In this document: positions 42,369 to 51,214 of the stretch, piece after piece
Layout of the letters: every line of letters starts with the position of its first letter
How positions within the stretch are numbered: position 1 is the first letter of the stretch
Assembly (NCBI GenBank): GCA_902781045.1
Contig: CACZHT010000015.1
Span: 1 to 64,000, forward strand
Length of the DNA stretch: 64,000 bases
Origin: an uncultured Bacteroidales bacterium
GTDB taxonomy: Bacteria > Bacteroidota > Bacteroidia > Bacteroidales > Muribaculaceae
Reading direction: 5' to 3'
Position numbers and translations under genes: made by a program
Notes under the pieces: model-generated
Told to the model about the DNA's origin: nothing
What the model saw: only the letters and a program-made list of their open reading frames with translations
Databases searched by the model: none

Positions 42369-44369
42369 TCACCACCCTGGGTTCTGGTCGAGCGAGCGCG
42401 ACTTGCGCACCTCGTTTCGCTCGAGCGGCAGCAGCACCATCTTGCGGTCGACAGTTCGGTTGCGATAGTCACTGTGGTTGATGATGGTGCGCACATAGTA
42501 GTTGCTGGCGTCGCTCTCGACATTCATGCCCGTGATGGGTTCGCTCTCGACCTCCTCGAGGATGCCCCAGCGCCGCACGTCCCAGAATCGCCGGCCCTCG
42601 CACATAAACTCGATGAAGCGTTCGTGGCGGATTTCGGCATCAAAGGCTTCCTCGCTGGCGGCCTGCTCTTGGGTGAGTGCCGGCTGGCCGGCACGGAAGC
42701 GCACCTGGTTGAAGCCGAAGACGGCCTCATCGAGATTGGCTGCACGCGACAGCGTGTAGGTCTCGCCACTCTCCATGGTCACAGTGTGCGTTGAGGTCAG
42801 GTGATTGACCGCCTCGGCGTAGGACAGGAGAATCTCGGCATAGCGGATAATGGGGAAGGTCTTGCTGGTGCGGGTCGAGCCATCGCCATTGTACCAGTTG
42901 TCCTCGGGGTGGATATACTTCTTGAGCACATAGCCCGTGATGCACTGGTTGCGGGGCTCCTGGATGGCCTTGTCACGACCGGCGTTGCCACCATTATAGT
43001 AGTAGATGGTCTGCTGGCGGAAGTTCTGGTTGGAGCACGATGTGGCAGGCCAGTAGCATCCGTTGTAGCCCACGCAGCAATAGAATCGCATCTCACGGTT
43101 GACATACATGTTGTTGGTTCCGCGCAGCACACGATAGCCCGAGAAGTAGCGCAACACGCGCGACACACCCGTCTCGCTGTACTCGCCGGCGTTGCGGGCC
43201 TCCTCGATGGTCTTGCCGTCCTCCATGCGGTATTCGTCGATGACCTTCTGGGTCAGACACATGCCGTTGAACCCATTCATGAAGATGGGGAACGACTGCT
43301 GGGTGAAGGCCTGAATCGAGCCGGAGGTCTTGCCCCAGATCAGCTCCTTGTTCTGGATGGGATAGGTCGTGCCATTGAACATGTTGGCGTACGACTTGTA
43401 GGGGTCGATATTGCCGGCACCGTAGGGGAAGTCCAGCGCACTCACAGTCTCGGGCAGCGGCGCAGTGACATCGGTGGCATCGCCCACCGAGGTAGCCACA
43501 CGCTCGACGGTGTGCAGCTGGTAGCGGTTCATGTCAATCACGCGCTTGCATGCGGCGGCGGCCAGGGCCCACTTGCGCTCGTCATAGGTCTGCGAGACAT
43601 ACAGCTCGCCATCGGTCGAGCGGGTCCACGAGCCGAAGTAGCGGCGGGCTGCAGCACCGCCATTGAATGCCGGACTGGCCGCGTGCAGACGCACACGGGC
43701 GATGATGGCGTATGCAGCACCCTTGGTGGGCCGGCCAAAGTTGAGGATGGGTACATCGTTGGGGATATACTTGGCGGCAGTCTCCAGCTCGTTGCAGATG
43801 TAGTCGACCGTCTCGTCGTAAGTAGCTCGCCCGCGCTCATAGTAGTCGGCGTCGCGGTTGGTGTCCATCACATCATCACCCAGGATAACCGCCGGGCCAT
43901 AACTCATGAGAATCATGTAGTAGGCATAGCCACGCATGAAGTGTGTGTAGCCGATGATTTCGGCACGCTGCAGTGGTGTGATGTCGCGGCACTCATCGAT
44001 GCGGTTCAGGATGGTGTTGGCCTTACGAATGACCTTGTAGCAAGGGTCCCAGGCATTCATGCCGCGCAGATTGCTGGGACTGACCAGACCCAATGTCAGG
44101 GCCTTGCCGTGGAAGAGGTCCTCAGTCATGAGGGTGAAAATCTCGTCGGTTCCTGTCTCGCCAGGCAACACGTCGTTGCCAAAGATGGCACTCTCGTCGG
44201 GCAACTGTCCGGCTGCACCCCACAGATAACGCTCGAGATTGAGCCGTGTGGTGAAGACCGAGTCATACTTGAGCGTGTCGTCAAAGTAGGAACTGACGTC
44301 CAAAAAATCCTCACACGAGCTGGCGATGACGGCCACAGTGCCGATGACCAGCCAAAGGAGTTTTCTCAT
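42369..44369 (-). CDS. susD: SusD/RagB-like outer-membrane glycan-binding lipoprotein
   Basis: 666 residues from MRKLLWLVIGTVAVIASSC, a lipoprotein signal; an ATG at 44387 is also possible. SusD features: CEDFLDVSSY after the cysteine, helical TPR-like repeats, RRFWDVRRWG near the C-terminus and a final KSRSLDQNPGW, all characteristic. It sits as a lid over the SusC pore and captures oligosaccharides. It is longer than the average family member. The gene follows SusC by about 80 bases. Confidence 0.93.
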   Translation of the reverse strand: MRKLLWLVIGTVAVIASSCEDFLDVSSYFDDTLKYDSVFTTRLNLERYLWGAAGQLPDESAIFGNDVLPGETGTDEIFTLMTEDLFHGKALTLGLVSPSNLRGMNAWDPCYKVIRKANTILNRIDECRDITPLQRAEIIGYTHFMRGYAYYMILMSYGPAVILGDDVMDTNRDADYYERGRATYDETVDYICNELETAAKYIPNDVPILNFGRPTKGAAYAIIARVRLHAASPAFNGGAAARRYFGSWTRSTDGELYVSQTYDERKWALAAAACKRVIDMNRYQLHTVERVATSVGDATDVTAPLPETVSALDFPYGAGNIDPYKSYANMFNGTTYPIQNKELIWGKTSGSIQAFTQQSFPIFMNGFNGMCLTQKVIDEYRMEDGKTIEEARNAGEYSETGVSRVLRYFSGYRVLRGTNNMYVNREMRFYCCVGYNGCYWPATSCSNQNFRQQTIYYYNGGNAGRDKAIQEPRNQCITGYVLKKYIHPEDNWYNGDGSTRTSKTFPIIRYAEILLSYAEAVNHLTSTHTVTMESGETYTLSRAANLDEAVFGFNQVRFRAGQPALTQEQAASEEAFDAEIRHERFIEFMCEGRRFWDVRRWGILEEVESEPITGMNVESDASNYYVRTIINHSDYRNRTVDRKMVLLPLERNEVRKSRSLDQNPGW

Positions 44370-44447
44370 CTTTATCATAGTTGTCATTTTTGTTCCAAGT
44401 TATGTGTATCGAGTCTCTTGATTCTCGCTTCTCGTTCTTGTTTCTTG

Positions 44448-47400
44448 TTAGAAATTGAGGTAGAGCTGGATGGCGTAGGATGTGGGGATGGGGTAAGCAC
44501 CGCCGTTGTACTCGGCCTGCTCGGGATCCCACAGCTTCATCGGACTCCACACAGCCAGGTTTGAGATCACAAACTGTGCGTCGGCCGACTTCAGCCCCAA
44601 GCGCTTGAGCCAGCCCGAGGTCTCGAAGTGATAGTTCAGGTTGATTTCTTGCAGACGCAGATAGCGTGCATTGGCATGCCAGAACGTGGACAGCTGCGTG
44701 TTGTTCTCGTTGCGGCCATAACTCAACCGCGGGAAGCGGGCATTGGGGTTCTCGGTCGACGCGTCGCCCGAGTAGCTTGCCGGAATCCAGCGGTTGCTGG
44801 GGTCGGCCACGATGGTGAGCACATTGCCCGTCTCGCCGTTGTAGAAGGGGATGTAGCCCTCGCCGTTGGTCGTGCCGTTGACATAGTAGTAGTCGGTGTT
44901 GCCGGTGCCCTTGAAGAGCATGCTCAGTGTCAACGCCTTCCATCGTGCCTCGAAACCGAAGCCATACATCAGCTTGGGATAGTTGGGATAGGACAGAGGC
45001 ACCTTGTCGTCATCGTCGATGATGCCGTCGCCGTTGACATCCTTATACTTGATGTCGCCGGGCATGTAGGTGCCGAACGTCTGTCGCGGGCTCTGGGCCA
45101 CGTCCTGCTCGTCGCGGAACAGCCCCAAGGCGATGTAGCCGCGGAAGGCATTGTTGACATAGCCCGTGTAGTTCTGGTAGTCGTAGGGCTGCTCGGCCTG
45201 CTCCCAGTTCTCAACCTTGTTGGCCGAATAGGTGAAGTTGCCTCGCACCGTCACCGACCAGTCGTCGCCGAAGTTGTGGCGATAGGAGATATTACCATCC
45301 GAGCCATAGCTCTTCATCTTACCCACGTTACCAAAGGGCATCTGCATCAGGCCGGCATAACCGGGAATCTGCGAACGGCGCTGGTAGATGCCATCGCGCA
45401 TGTCGCGGAAGAAGTCGATGACAAACTCCAGACGCTGGTTGAAGAGCTTACCCTCGATGCCGATATCGGCCTTCTTAGCACGCTCCCAACGCAGGTTGTC
45501 GGCACCGACGCGTTCCTCGGTGATGTATCCGCTGGTGCTGCCCCAGCCGCCACCGCCACCCGACACCTGCATCAGGGTCAAGTAGGGGAAGCGCTCGTCG
45601 GTCAGGCGGTCGTTACCCACCGTGCCATACGATGCACGAATCTTTAAGAAGCTCAGCCAGGGCATGTGCTCACGCACCCAGTCATAGCTGGTGGGCACCC
45701 AGCCCAAACCCACCGACGGAAAGAAGCCGAAACGGCGACCGGCCTGGAAGTTCTCCGAACCGGTGTAACCAAAGTTGGCGTCGATGAAGTAGGTATCCTT
45801 CAGACCGTAGGTGATGCGACCCGAGAGACCCTGATAACTGATGGGGATGGCATACATCGAGCGCAACGTGGCGTCACGACTATCGATGCTGCCGTCCATG
45901 GTCTGCTCGCGGCTCATGTAGTAGTAGAGCAGCGCGCCCAGGCGATGGTCCTCATGCACCACCTTGTCCCACGTCAGGGTCGACTCGATGTGCCACTTGT
46001 AGTACTGCGAGTCGTCGTGGTTGTAGGTCGCCGGTTGGGCGTCCACACGCTTGACGATGCCCAGCTCGCCGGTGTACTTGCGTGTCGAGGCATAGTACAT
46101 CTCGGGCAAGATTGAACGAATCTCGCGCAGGTTCGACCATGTGTCGTAGGCACCCTGTGCACGAATCTTCAGTCCGTCGAGAATCATGCCCAAGTCCTGC
46201 TTGATCTCAAGGGTGGCCTTGCCACGAAAGTGGCGGATGTTGGTCATACCCGTGTAGTTAAGCATGACGTAGGGCGAATAGGCATTGTTTGAGCCATAGG
46301 CCGGCAACTGACCGGTCGAATAGACCGTAGGTATGGTGATGGGCGTGAGGTTGCGCTGCGTGGCCCACAATGCGTCGGTGTTGTTGTTGCCCGGCTCCTT
46401 CTTGATTGACACGAAACCATCGGCACCAAAGTAGAGCTGAGTGGTCTTGGTCAGGTTGATGTCGAGGTTGGCACGATAGTTGATTGTGCGGTAGCCCACG
46501 GCGGTCGAGTACTTCGACGACTTGTCCTGCCTGTAGGCCGCACTCTCATAGCTGGTGCCCAGACTCAAGTAGTAACGTGCCAGCGAACCGCCGCCACGAG
46601 CATTGATGAAGTAGCTCTGTGCCAGCGAGTTCTTGTGCAGCACCTCGTGTTGCCAGTTGACATCGGGATAGAGGTCAGGGTCAAGGTGATACTTGATGAT
46701 GTCCAGCTCGATGTCGCTGTAGAGCGGTGCGTTGCCACGCACGACACGTGCCTCATTGGCCAGCTTGGCATACTCATACGAGCTCAAGTATTTGGGCATG
46801 TTGACCAGATGCGAGACTGTGAAGTTGGCGCGTCCGGTGATTTGCAGGCGGTCTTGCGTGCCACGCTTGGTGGTGACCAGTACCACACCATTGGCACCAC
46901 GCACACCATAGACAGCCGTTGCCGATGCGTCCTTGAGCACCGAGAACGACTCGATGTCGGCCGGGTCAATCTCACTCAAGTTGCCCTCCAGACCGTCGAT
47001 GAGCACAAGTGCGCTGCTGTTGGCACCGAATGTGCCGATGCCTCGCACCCAGAACTCCGAGATGTTCTTGCCCGGCTCGCCGCTGCGCTGAATCGAGATC
47101 ACACCCGGCACACGTCCACCCAGCATGTTCTGGATGTTGGTGGCCGGAACCTGCAGGTCCTTGGTGTCGACTGCCGTGATGGCACCCACAGTGCTGATTT
47201 TGCGCTGTGTGCCCAGACCGACGACCACAGTTTCCTGTAGCATAGTCGAACTGGTCTCCATCTGCACTTGCAGTGCCGGCTCGTCCTTGGTGATGGCAAT
47301 CTCTTGCTTCTCATAGCCGATGGACGAGAACACCAGCACGTCGTTCTTGCTGACCTTGATGGTGAACTTGCCGTCGGCATCGGTGGCGGTGCCGCCACCG

Positions 47401-47540
47401 GGTCGGTCTTTGGCAAAGACCACCACACCCGGGAAAGTCTCGCCCGTCTCGTCGGTGACAGTACCTGACACCGTCAGTTGCTGCGCTGTCGCCACCAGTG
47501 AGCTAGTCAGCAGCAAAATGAAAAGTAATACTTTTTTCAT
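44448..47540 (-). CDS. susC: SusC/RagA-family TonB-dependent transporter
   Basis: 1030 residues from ATG 47540; the frame is open to 47564 but MKKVLLFILLL starts the signal peptide. A carboxypeptidase-D regulatory-like domain (LTVSGTVTDETGETFPGV) is followed by the plug (VPATNIQNMLGGRVPGV, VLIDGLEGN, DPADIESFSVLKDASATAVYGVRGANGVVLVTTK) and the beta-barrel, ending YAIQLYLNF. It imports large oligosaccharides using TonB/ExbBD energy. It pairs with the downstream SusD and is transcribed after the TIG/NHL gene. Confidence 0.95.
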   Translation of the reverse strand: MKKVLLFILLLTSSLVATAQQLTVSGTVTDETGETFPGVVVFAKDRPGGGTATDADGKFTIKVSKNDVLVFSSIGYEKQEIAITKDEPALQVQMETSSTMLQETVVVGLGTQRKISTVGAITAVDTKDLQVPATNIQNMLGGRVPGVISIQRSGEPGKNISEFWVRGIGTFGANSSALVLIDGLEGNLSEIDPADIESFSVLKDASATAVYGVRGANGVVLVTTKRGTQDRLQITGRANFTVSHLVNMPKYLSSYEYAKLANEARVVRGNAPLYSDIELDIIKYHLDPDLYPDVNWQHEVLHKNSLAQSYFINARGGGSLARYYLSLGTSYESAAYRQDKSSKYSTAVGYRTINYRANLDINLTKTTQLYFGADGFVSIKKEPGNNNTDALWATQRNLTPITIPTVYSTGQLPAYGSNNAYSPYVMLNYTGMTNIRHFRGKATLEIKQDLGMILDGLKIRAQGAYDTWSNLREIRSILPEMYYASTRKYTGELGIVKRVDAQPATYNHDDSQYYKWHIESTLTWDKVVHEDHRLGALLYYYMSREQTMDGSIDSRDATLRSMYAIPISYQGLSGRITYGLKDTYFIDANFGYTGSENFQAGRRFGFFPSVGLGWVPTSYDWVREHMPWLSFLKIRASYGTVGNDRLTDERFPYLTLMQVSGGGGGWGSTSGYITEERVGADNLRWERAKKADIGIEGKLFNQRLEFVIDFFRDMRDGIYQRRSQIPGYAGLMQMPFGNVGKMKSYGSDGNISYRHNFGDDWSVTVRGNFTYSANKVENWEQAEQPYDYQNYTGYVNNAFRGYIALGLFRDEQDVAQSPRQTFGTYMPGDIKYKDVNGDGIIDDDDKVPLSYPNYPKLMYGFGFEARWKALTLSMLFKGTGNTDYYYVNGTTNGEGYIPFYNGETGNVLTIVADPSNRWIPASYSGDASTENPNARFPRLSYGRNENNTQLSTFWHANARYLRLQEINLNYHFETSGWLKRLGLKSADAQFVISNLAVWSPMKLWDPEQAEYNGGAYPIPTSYAIQLYLNF

Positions 47541-47563
47541 ATTGTCATTTAGTCTTGATTTCA

Positions 47564-48892
47564 TTATTCAATGGCCAGACGGCGGATGCACTGGTTGTCA
47601 AAGTCGCCGATATAGATGATGCCGTCGTTGTTGATACACACACCGAAGGGGCGGTTGAACAGTGCGTCCTCGGGACTGCCGTCCTGATAGCCCGACTTGC
47701 CGGGCTGGCCGATGACGGTGCTTACCTTGCCGTCGCTGGTGACCTTGCGGATGCAATGGTTGTTGGTGTCGGCGATGTACATGTCGTCGTTCTCATCGAG
47801 GATGAGCTGACGAGGCTCGCTGAACATGGCAGCCGCTCCGTTACCGTCGATGTAGCCCGCCTGGCCCGAGATACCCGCCAAGAGTCGGTGCTCGCCTGTA
47901 CGGATGTTGTAGGTGTACACGCAATGGTTGTTAGTGTAAGCCAGATAGAGCATGTTGGGGTTCTTCTTGCTGAAGGCCATGTAGCTGTCGCTGCCACTCA
48001 TCAGACCGCTCGACACCTGGTTGGTCAGGCCCGTCTCGGGGTTGACGCGGTAGAGGATGCCATTCTTGGCACGGATATACATGAAGCCGTCCTCGGTACA
48101 CATGGCAAACGAGTGCTTATAGTCGATGGTCAGTGTCTCGCCCGTGTTGGGTTTCATGGCCTGCTTGATGGGACTCCACATGTTGTCGCTCGACATGGTC
48201 CAGTACTCCAGCCCATTGTCGGTGGGGATATAGACCGTCTTGCCGTCATCGAGCATACAGGGTTGGTTGAGCGGCGCACCCGAGTCGGGGATGAGCAGAC
48301 GGCTCACATCCTCGTCCTCGTTGACCAGGATGACCTTGTTCTCGTGATAATAGTTGTCCTTGTTGCGCAGGCTGGCGATGATGTTGTTGTCCTTGTCCAC
48401 AGCCAGATAGGTGACATAGGGCATCGACGTCTGCGCCAGGTTGCCGGTGACCACATCATCGGGTGCACCCACGATGCCACACACCGTGGTGACCACGGTC
48501 TGAATCTTGTAGGTGAATGGCTTGGGATACTCGACACTCTTGTCGCCCACCTGCACACGCACCGTGCACTTGACGATGTTGTTCTCGTCGCCCTCGCCCG
48601 GCTTGCGCGGACAGATGGCATAAATCTTGTTGCCGATGGCCTCGATGACGGCGGCCTCCTTTTCGTTGAAGTAGACCTTGATGTTCTTGGCATCGGTGCC
48701 GAAGTTCTCGCCATTGAGGATGACCTTGGTTGCCACACCGCCCGAGTCGGGATAGAAATTATCCAGGGTGATGGCCTTGGCGGGGTCATAGGGTTCGTAA
48801 GAGCTCTTCTCGCTCTCGCAAGACATCACAAGGGGCAGCACAAGCATGGCCAGCATGCCAGCTGCGACACGAATTGTTTTAAATCTGTTCAT
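47564..48892 (-). CDS. IPT/TIG plus NHL-repeat lipoprotein
   Basis: 442 residues from ATG 48892. A lipoprotein signal (MLVLPLVMSCESEK) with acidic residues after the cysteine suggests surface exposure. An IPT/TIG Ig-like domain (TLDNFYPDSGGVATKVILNGENFG) is followed by NHL-type beta-propeller blades: GYIDGNGAAAMFSEPRQLILDENDDMYIADTNNHCIRKV and the repeated GYQDGSPEDALFNRPFGVCINNDGIIYIGDFDNQCIRRL. Such proteins occur in place of SusE-like binders in some loci and probably bind glycan. Placed before SusC, 23 bases away. Confidence 0.85.
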   Translation of the reverse strand: MNRFKTIRVAAGMLAMLVLPLVMSCESEKSSYEPYDPAKAITLDNFYPDSGGVATKVILNGENFGTDAKNIKVYFNEKEAAVIEAIGNKIYAICPRKPGEGDENNIVKCTVRVQVGDKSVEYPKPFTYKIQTVVTTVCGIVGAPDDVVTGNLAQTSMPYVTYLAVDKDNNIIASLRNKDNYYHENKVILVNEDEDVSRLLIPDSGAPLNQPCMLDDGKTVYIPTDNGLEYWTMSSDNMWSPIKQAMKPNTGETLTIDYKHSFAMCTEDGFMYIRAKNGILYRVNPETGLTNQVSSGLMSGSDSYMAFSKKNPNMLYLAYTNNHCVYTYNIRTGEHRLLAGISGQAGYIDGNGAAAMFSEPRQLILDENDDMYIADTNNHCIRKVTSDGKVSTVIGQPGKSGYQDGSPEDALFNRPFGVCINNDGIIYIGDFDNQCIRRLAIE

Positions 48893-48905
48893 ATCTGATG
48901 TATTA

Positions 48906-51002
48906 TTATTTCTTATAAAGACGGAACACGCGCGCCATGTCGTTGGGCGAGCTATACTTGAGTGTGCCATCGGCCAGATTGACCGCCTCGCCCGACCAGC
49001 ACTCCAGGCTGCGGCCGGTGTCGATGTCCGAGGCATCGATGCCCAGCGTCGAGAGGTCCAGCTCGACATCCTTGTTGCCGGCACCATAGTTGAAGTGCAC
49101 CACCACCCACGAGTCGTCGGCCTCGGCCGAGAACAGGTCTATCGAGTTGTTGACACCGAACAGGCGGTGCCCGTAGGCCGGACGGAACCTGAGGTGCATC
49201 GAAATCAGGTCGTTGATGCGCTCGACAGCGGTGAACTTCTTGGCCTTCTGCTGCGAGACGGCAGTGCCCACATAGCTGCCGCTGGTGCTGAGGTTGTCGC
49301 CCAGGATGCAGTAGCCGGTGACCACGGCGGTGGTCATGCGCGAGATGTTCTCGGCCTCGCTGCGGTTGCCCATGCACAGGTGGTCGGGGTCGTTGAAGCT
49401 GTAGACCCGGTCAAGCCACCAGCCGAACGAGAAACTGTTCATCATGTAGCTCGTGTGCCACATCTCGCCCCACGCGTCGCAGCTGATGCGCCGCGCGTCG
49501 GCAAACTGGTAGGGGAACAGCGGAGAGATGGACAGGTCGATGATGACACTGTCGCCCAGACGCTCGCGCAGATAGTTCATGCCGAAGTTGTAGGCCTGCG
49601 TGCCCGTGGTGATGTCGTCGCGGTAGTAGCGGTCGGCCTCGTGCGTGCCAGAGTTCAGGAAATCGAGCTTCAGATACTTGAAACCGCTCTGCAAGAACTT
49701 CTCGCAATACCAGTTGACGTATGACATCGTGGCCGGAGCCGTCGGGTCGAGTGCCCCGATTGACCGGCCACCGATGCGCATCACCGCATCGCCGTAGGTG
49801 TAGCCATTGTTGCCATCCAGGGCAGTGGTCTCGCTGCCCACCCAGTCGCTCCAGGGAGTCCAGTAGGCTCCCGCCTCCTGACCGTTGGCATGGCAGTGCT
49901 CGACAAACCGCTTGCGCTGCTCCCAGTTCATGTTGTCCCACGCGTCCAGACCCACATAGATGACATTGTCCTGGGCAAAGTGCGCCTTGTCCTGCATGTT
50001 CTCCTTGATGAAGTCTGACACCGACAGCGCACCCTCATAGTTGCAGTGCTTCTCCATGCCGCCCCAGCTGTTCCAACCCCAGATGGAGGTGCGGTCGCAG
50101 GGGTGAGGCGGAGTGATGGCTGCATTGACCTCGCCGAAGGTCTCCAGACCCGTGCGCCAGTCATCGAACAACCCCACCATCATCAGGGCCGAGCTCACGC
50201 GTGTGCCCTTGACCGCGCCATGAGGCTGGAGCACGCCATTGCGCTCGTCGCGCGTGGCGGCATGCGTCACACCGCTGAAGCACTCCAGGCGCGAGAGGTG
50301 CCCCTGCGAGAGCGGGCTGCCCGTCAGGCGCACCGCCGACTTCCACGTGTCGTGGGTCACCGAGCCGATGACCATGCCCTGCTGGGTCACGCCGTTGAAG
50401 ATGGCAGTGACCTCAAACGAGATGCTGTCGCGGGCGAAACGCCCCGAGGCCGTCGAGCTGGAGTTTGTGGCCCGACTCAACGGATAGGAGCCATAGGTGA
50501 CAAAGCCGTCGTTGTCGTAGGGGACGGTGAGAAAACGGTTGGTCACATCTTGCGGCAAAAACAGGTTGTTGGCCTCGCTGAAGATGGGGCAGATGTAGTT
50601 GGACGCCAGACTGCCGCCATCGGGCATCGACAGTGTCACATCGGTGAGCAGATAGTCTCTGTCGGCAAACAAGTAGAACTGATGGTCAACAGTGGGCAAA
50701 TTGCCGTTGCGGTAGGAGATTGTCACCAGCTTGCCGCTGCCCACGGCATTGGTGAACTCCTGTTCCGACACCGTGGCGGTGCCATAGCCGGCTGTCTGAT
50801 AGACGGTCTGATTGAACTTGAAGCGTGCCGTCACATCGTGCAGCACGTTGTTGCCGTCCTTGGTCAATGCCACCATCTGGGTGGCATCGTCCAGCGTGAT
50901 GGCCCACCGCCCATGTGTCACCTGGGCGGCACTGGCCATGGCGGGATTTGCCATGGCCAGCACGGCGGCGCAGGCTAAGCAGAGTTGTTTATAGCTTTTC
51001 AT
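48906..51002 (-). CDS. GH-D clan glycosidase, alpha-galactosidase-like (GH27/GH36 type)
   Basis: 698 residues with a signal peptide (MKSYKQLCLACAAVLAMANPAMA). An N-terminal beta-sandwich (about 25-290) precedes a TIM barrel with SIWGWNSWGG, YVGLDAWDN, KYLKLDFLNSG (nucleophile D) and RISCDAWGEMW (acid/base D), then a C-terminal beta domain. The pattern fits clan GH-D; alpha-galactosidase is most likely, but an alpha-N-acetylgalactosaminidase is possible. It is the first gene of the main operon, behind a -7 box at 51072-51079. The start is ATG 51002. Confidence 0.82.
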   Translation of the reverse strand: MKSYKQLCLACAAVLAMANPAMASAAQVTHGRWAITLDDATQMVALTKDGNNVLHDVTARFKFNQTVYQTAGYGTATVSEQEFTNAVGSGKLVTISYRNGNLPTVDHQFYLFADRDYLLTDVTLSMPDGGSLASNYICPIFSEANNLFLPQDVTNRFLTVPYDNDGFVTYGSYPLSRATNSSSTASGRFARDSISFEVTAIFNGVTQQGMVIGSVTHDTWKSAVRLTGSPLSQGHLSRLECFSGVTHAATRDERNGVLQPHGAVKGTRVSSALMMVGLFDDWRTGLETFGEVNAAITPPHPCDRTSIWGWNSWGGMEKHCNYEGALSVSDFIKENMQDKAHFAQDNVIYVGLDAWDNMNWEQRKRFVEHCHANGQEAGAYWTPWSDWVGSETTALDGNNGYTYGDAVMRIGGRSIGALDPTAPATMSYVNWYCEKFLQSGFKYLKLDFLNSGTHEADRYYRDDITTGTQAYNFGMNYLRERLGDSVIIDLSISPLFPYQFADARRISCDAWGEMWHTSYMMNSFSFGWWLDRVYSFNDPDHLCMGNRSEAENISRMTTAVVTGYCILGDNLSTSGSYVGTAVSQQKAKKFTAVERINDLISMHLRFRPAYGHRLFGVNNSIDLFSAEADDSWVVVHFNYGAGNKDVELDLSTLGIDASDIDTGRSLECWSGEAVNLADGTLKYSSPNDMARVFRLYKK

Positions 51003-51071
51003 CGTCACTTGAATGAGTTTTGTTCATAAGGGTGAATGCTGTGGTGAAAATCGCCGAACATATCGGCAGTG

Positions 51072-51079
51072 CAAAAGTA
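51072..51079 (-). promoter_or_regulatory. -7 box of the main glycan-utilisation operon
   Basis: TACTTTTG on the minus strand, 70 bases upstream of the first gene (start 51002). Together with tight downstream spacing, it supports transcription of the ten genes down to 33000 from here. Confidence 0.5.
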
Positions 51080-51214
51080 TTTCAAACCGCACACACAGCA
51101 TCTAAAAGTTTTCTCAAAAAATAGCAAAATCCGCTCATAGGGCTTTAGTTGCTAGTTTTTAGCCGCTAGTTCTCACCGGCTTGCACACAATGTGCAGTGG
51201 CAAAAAGCCCCCTG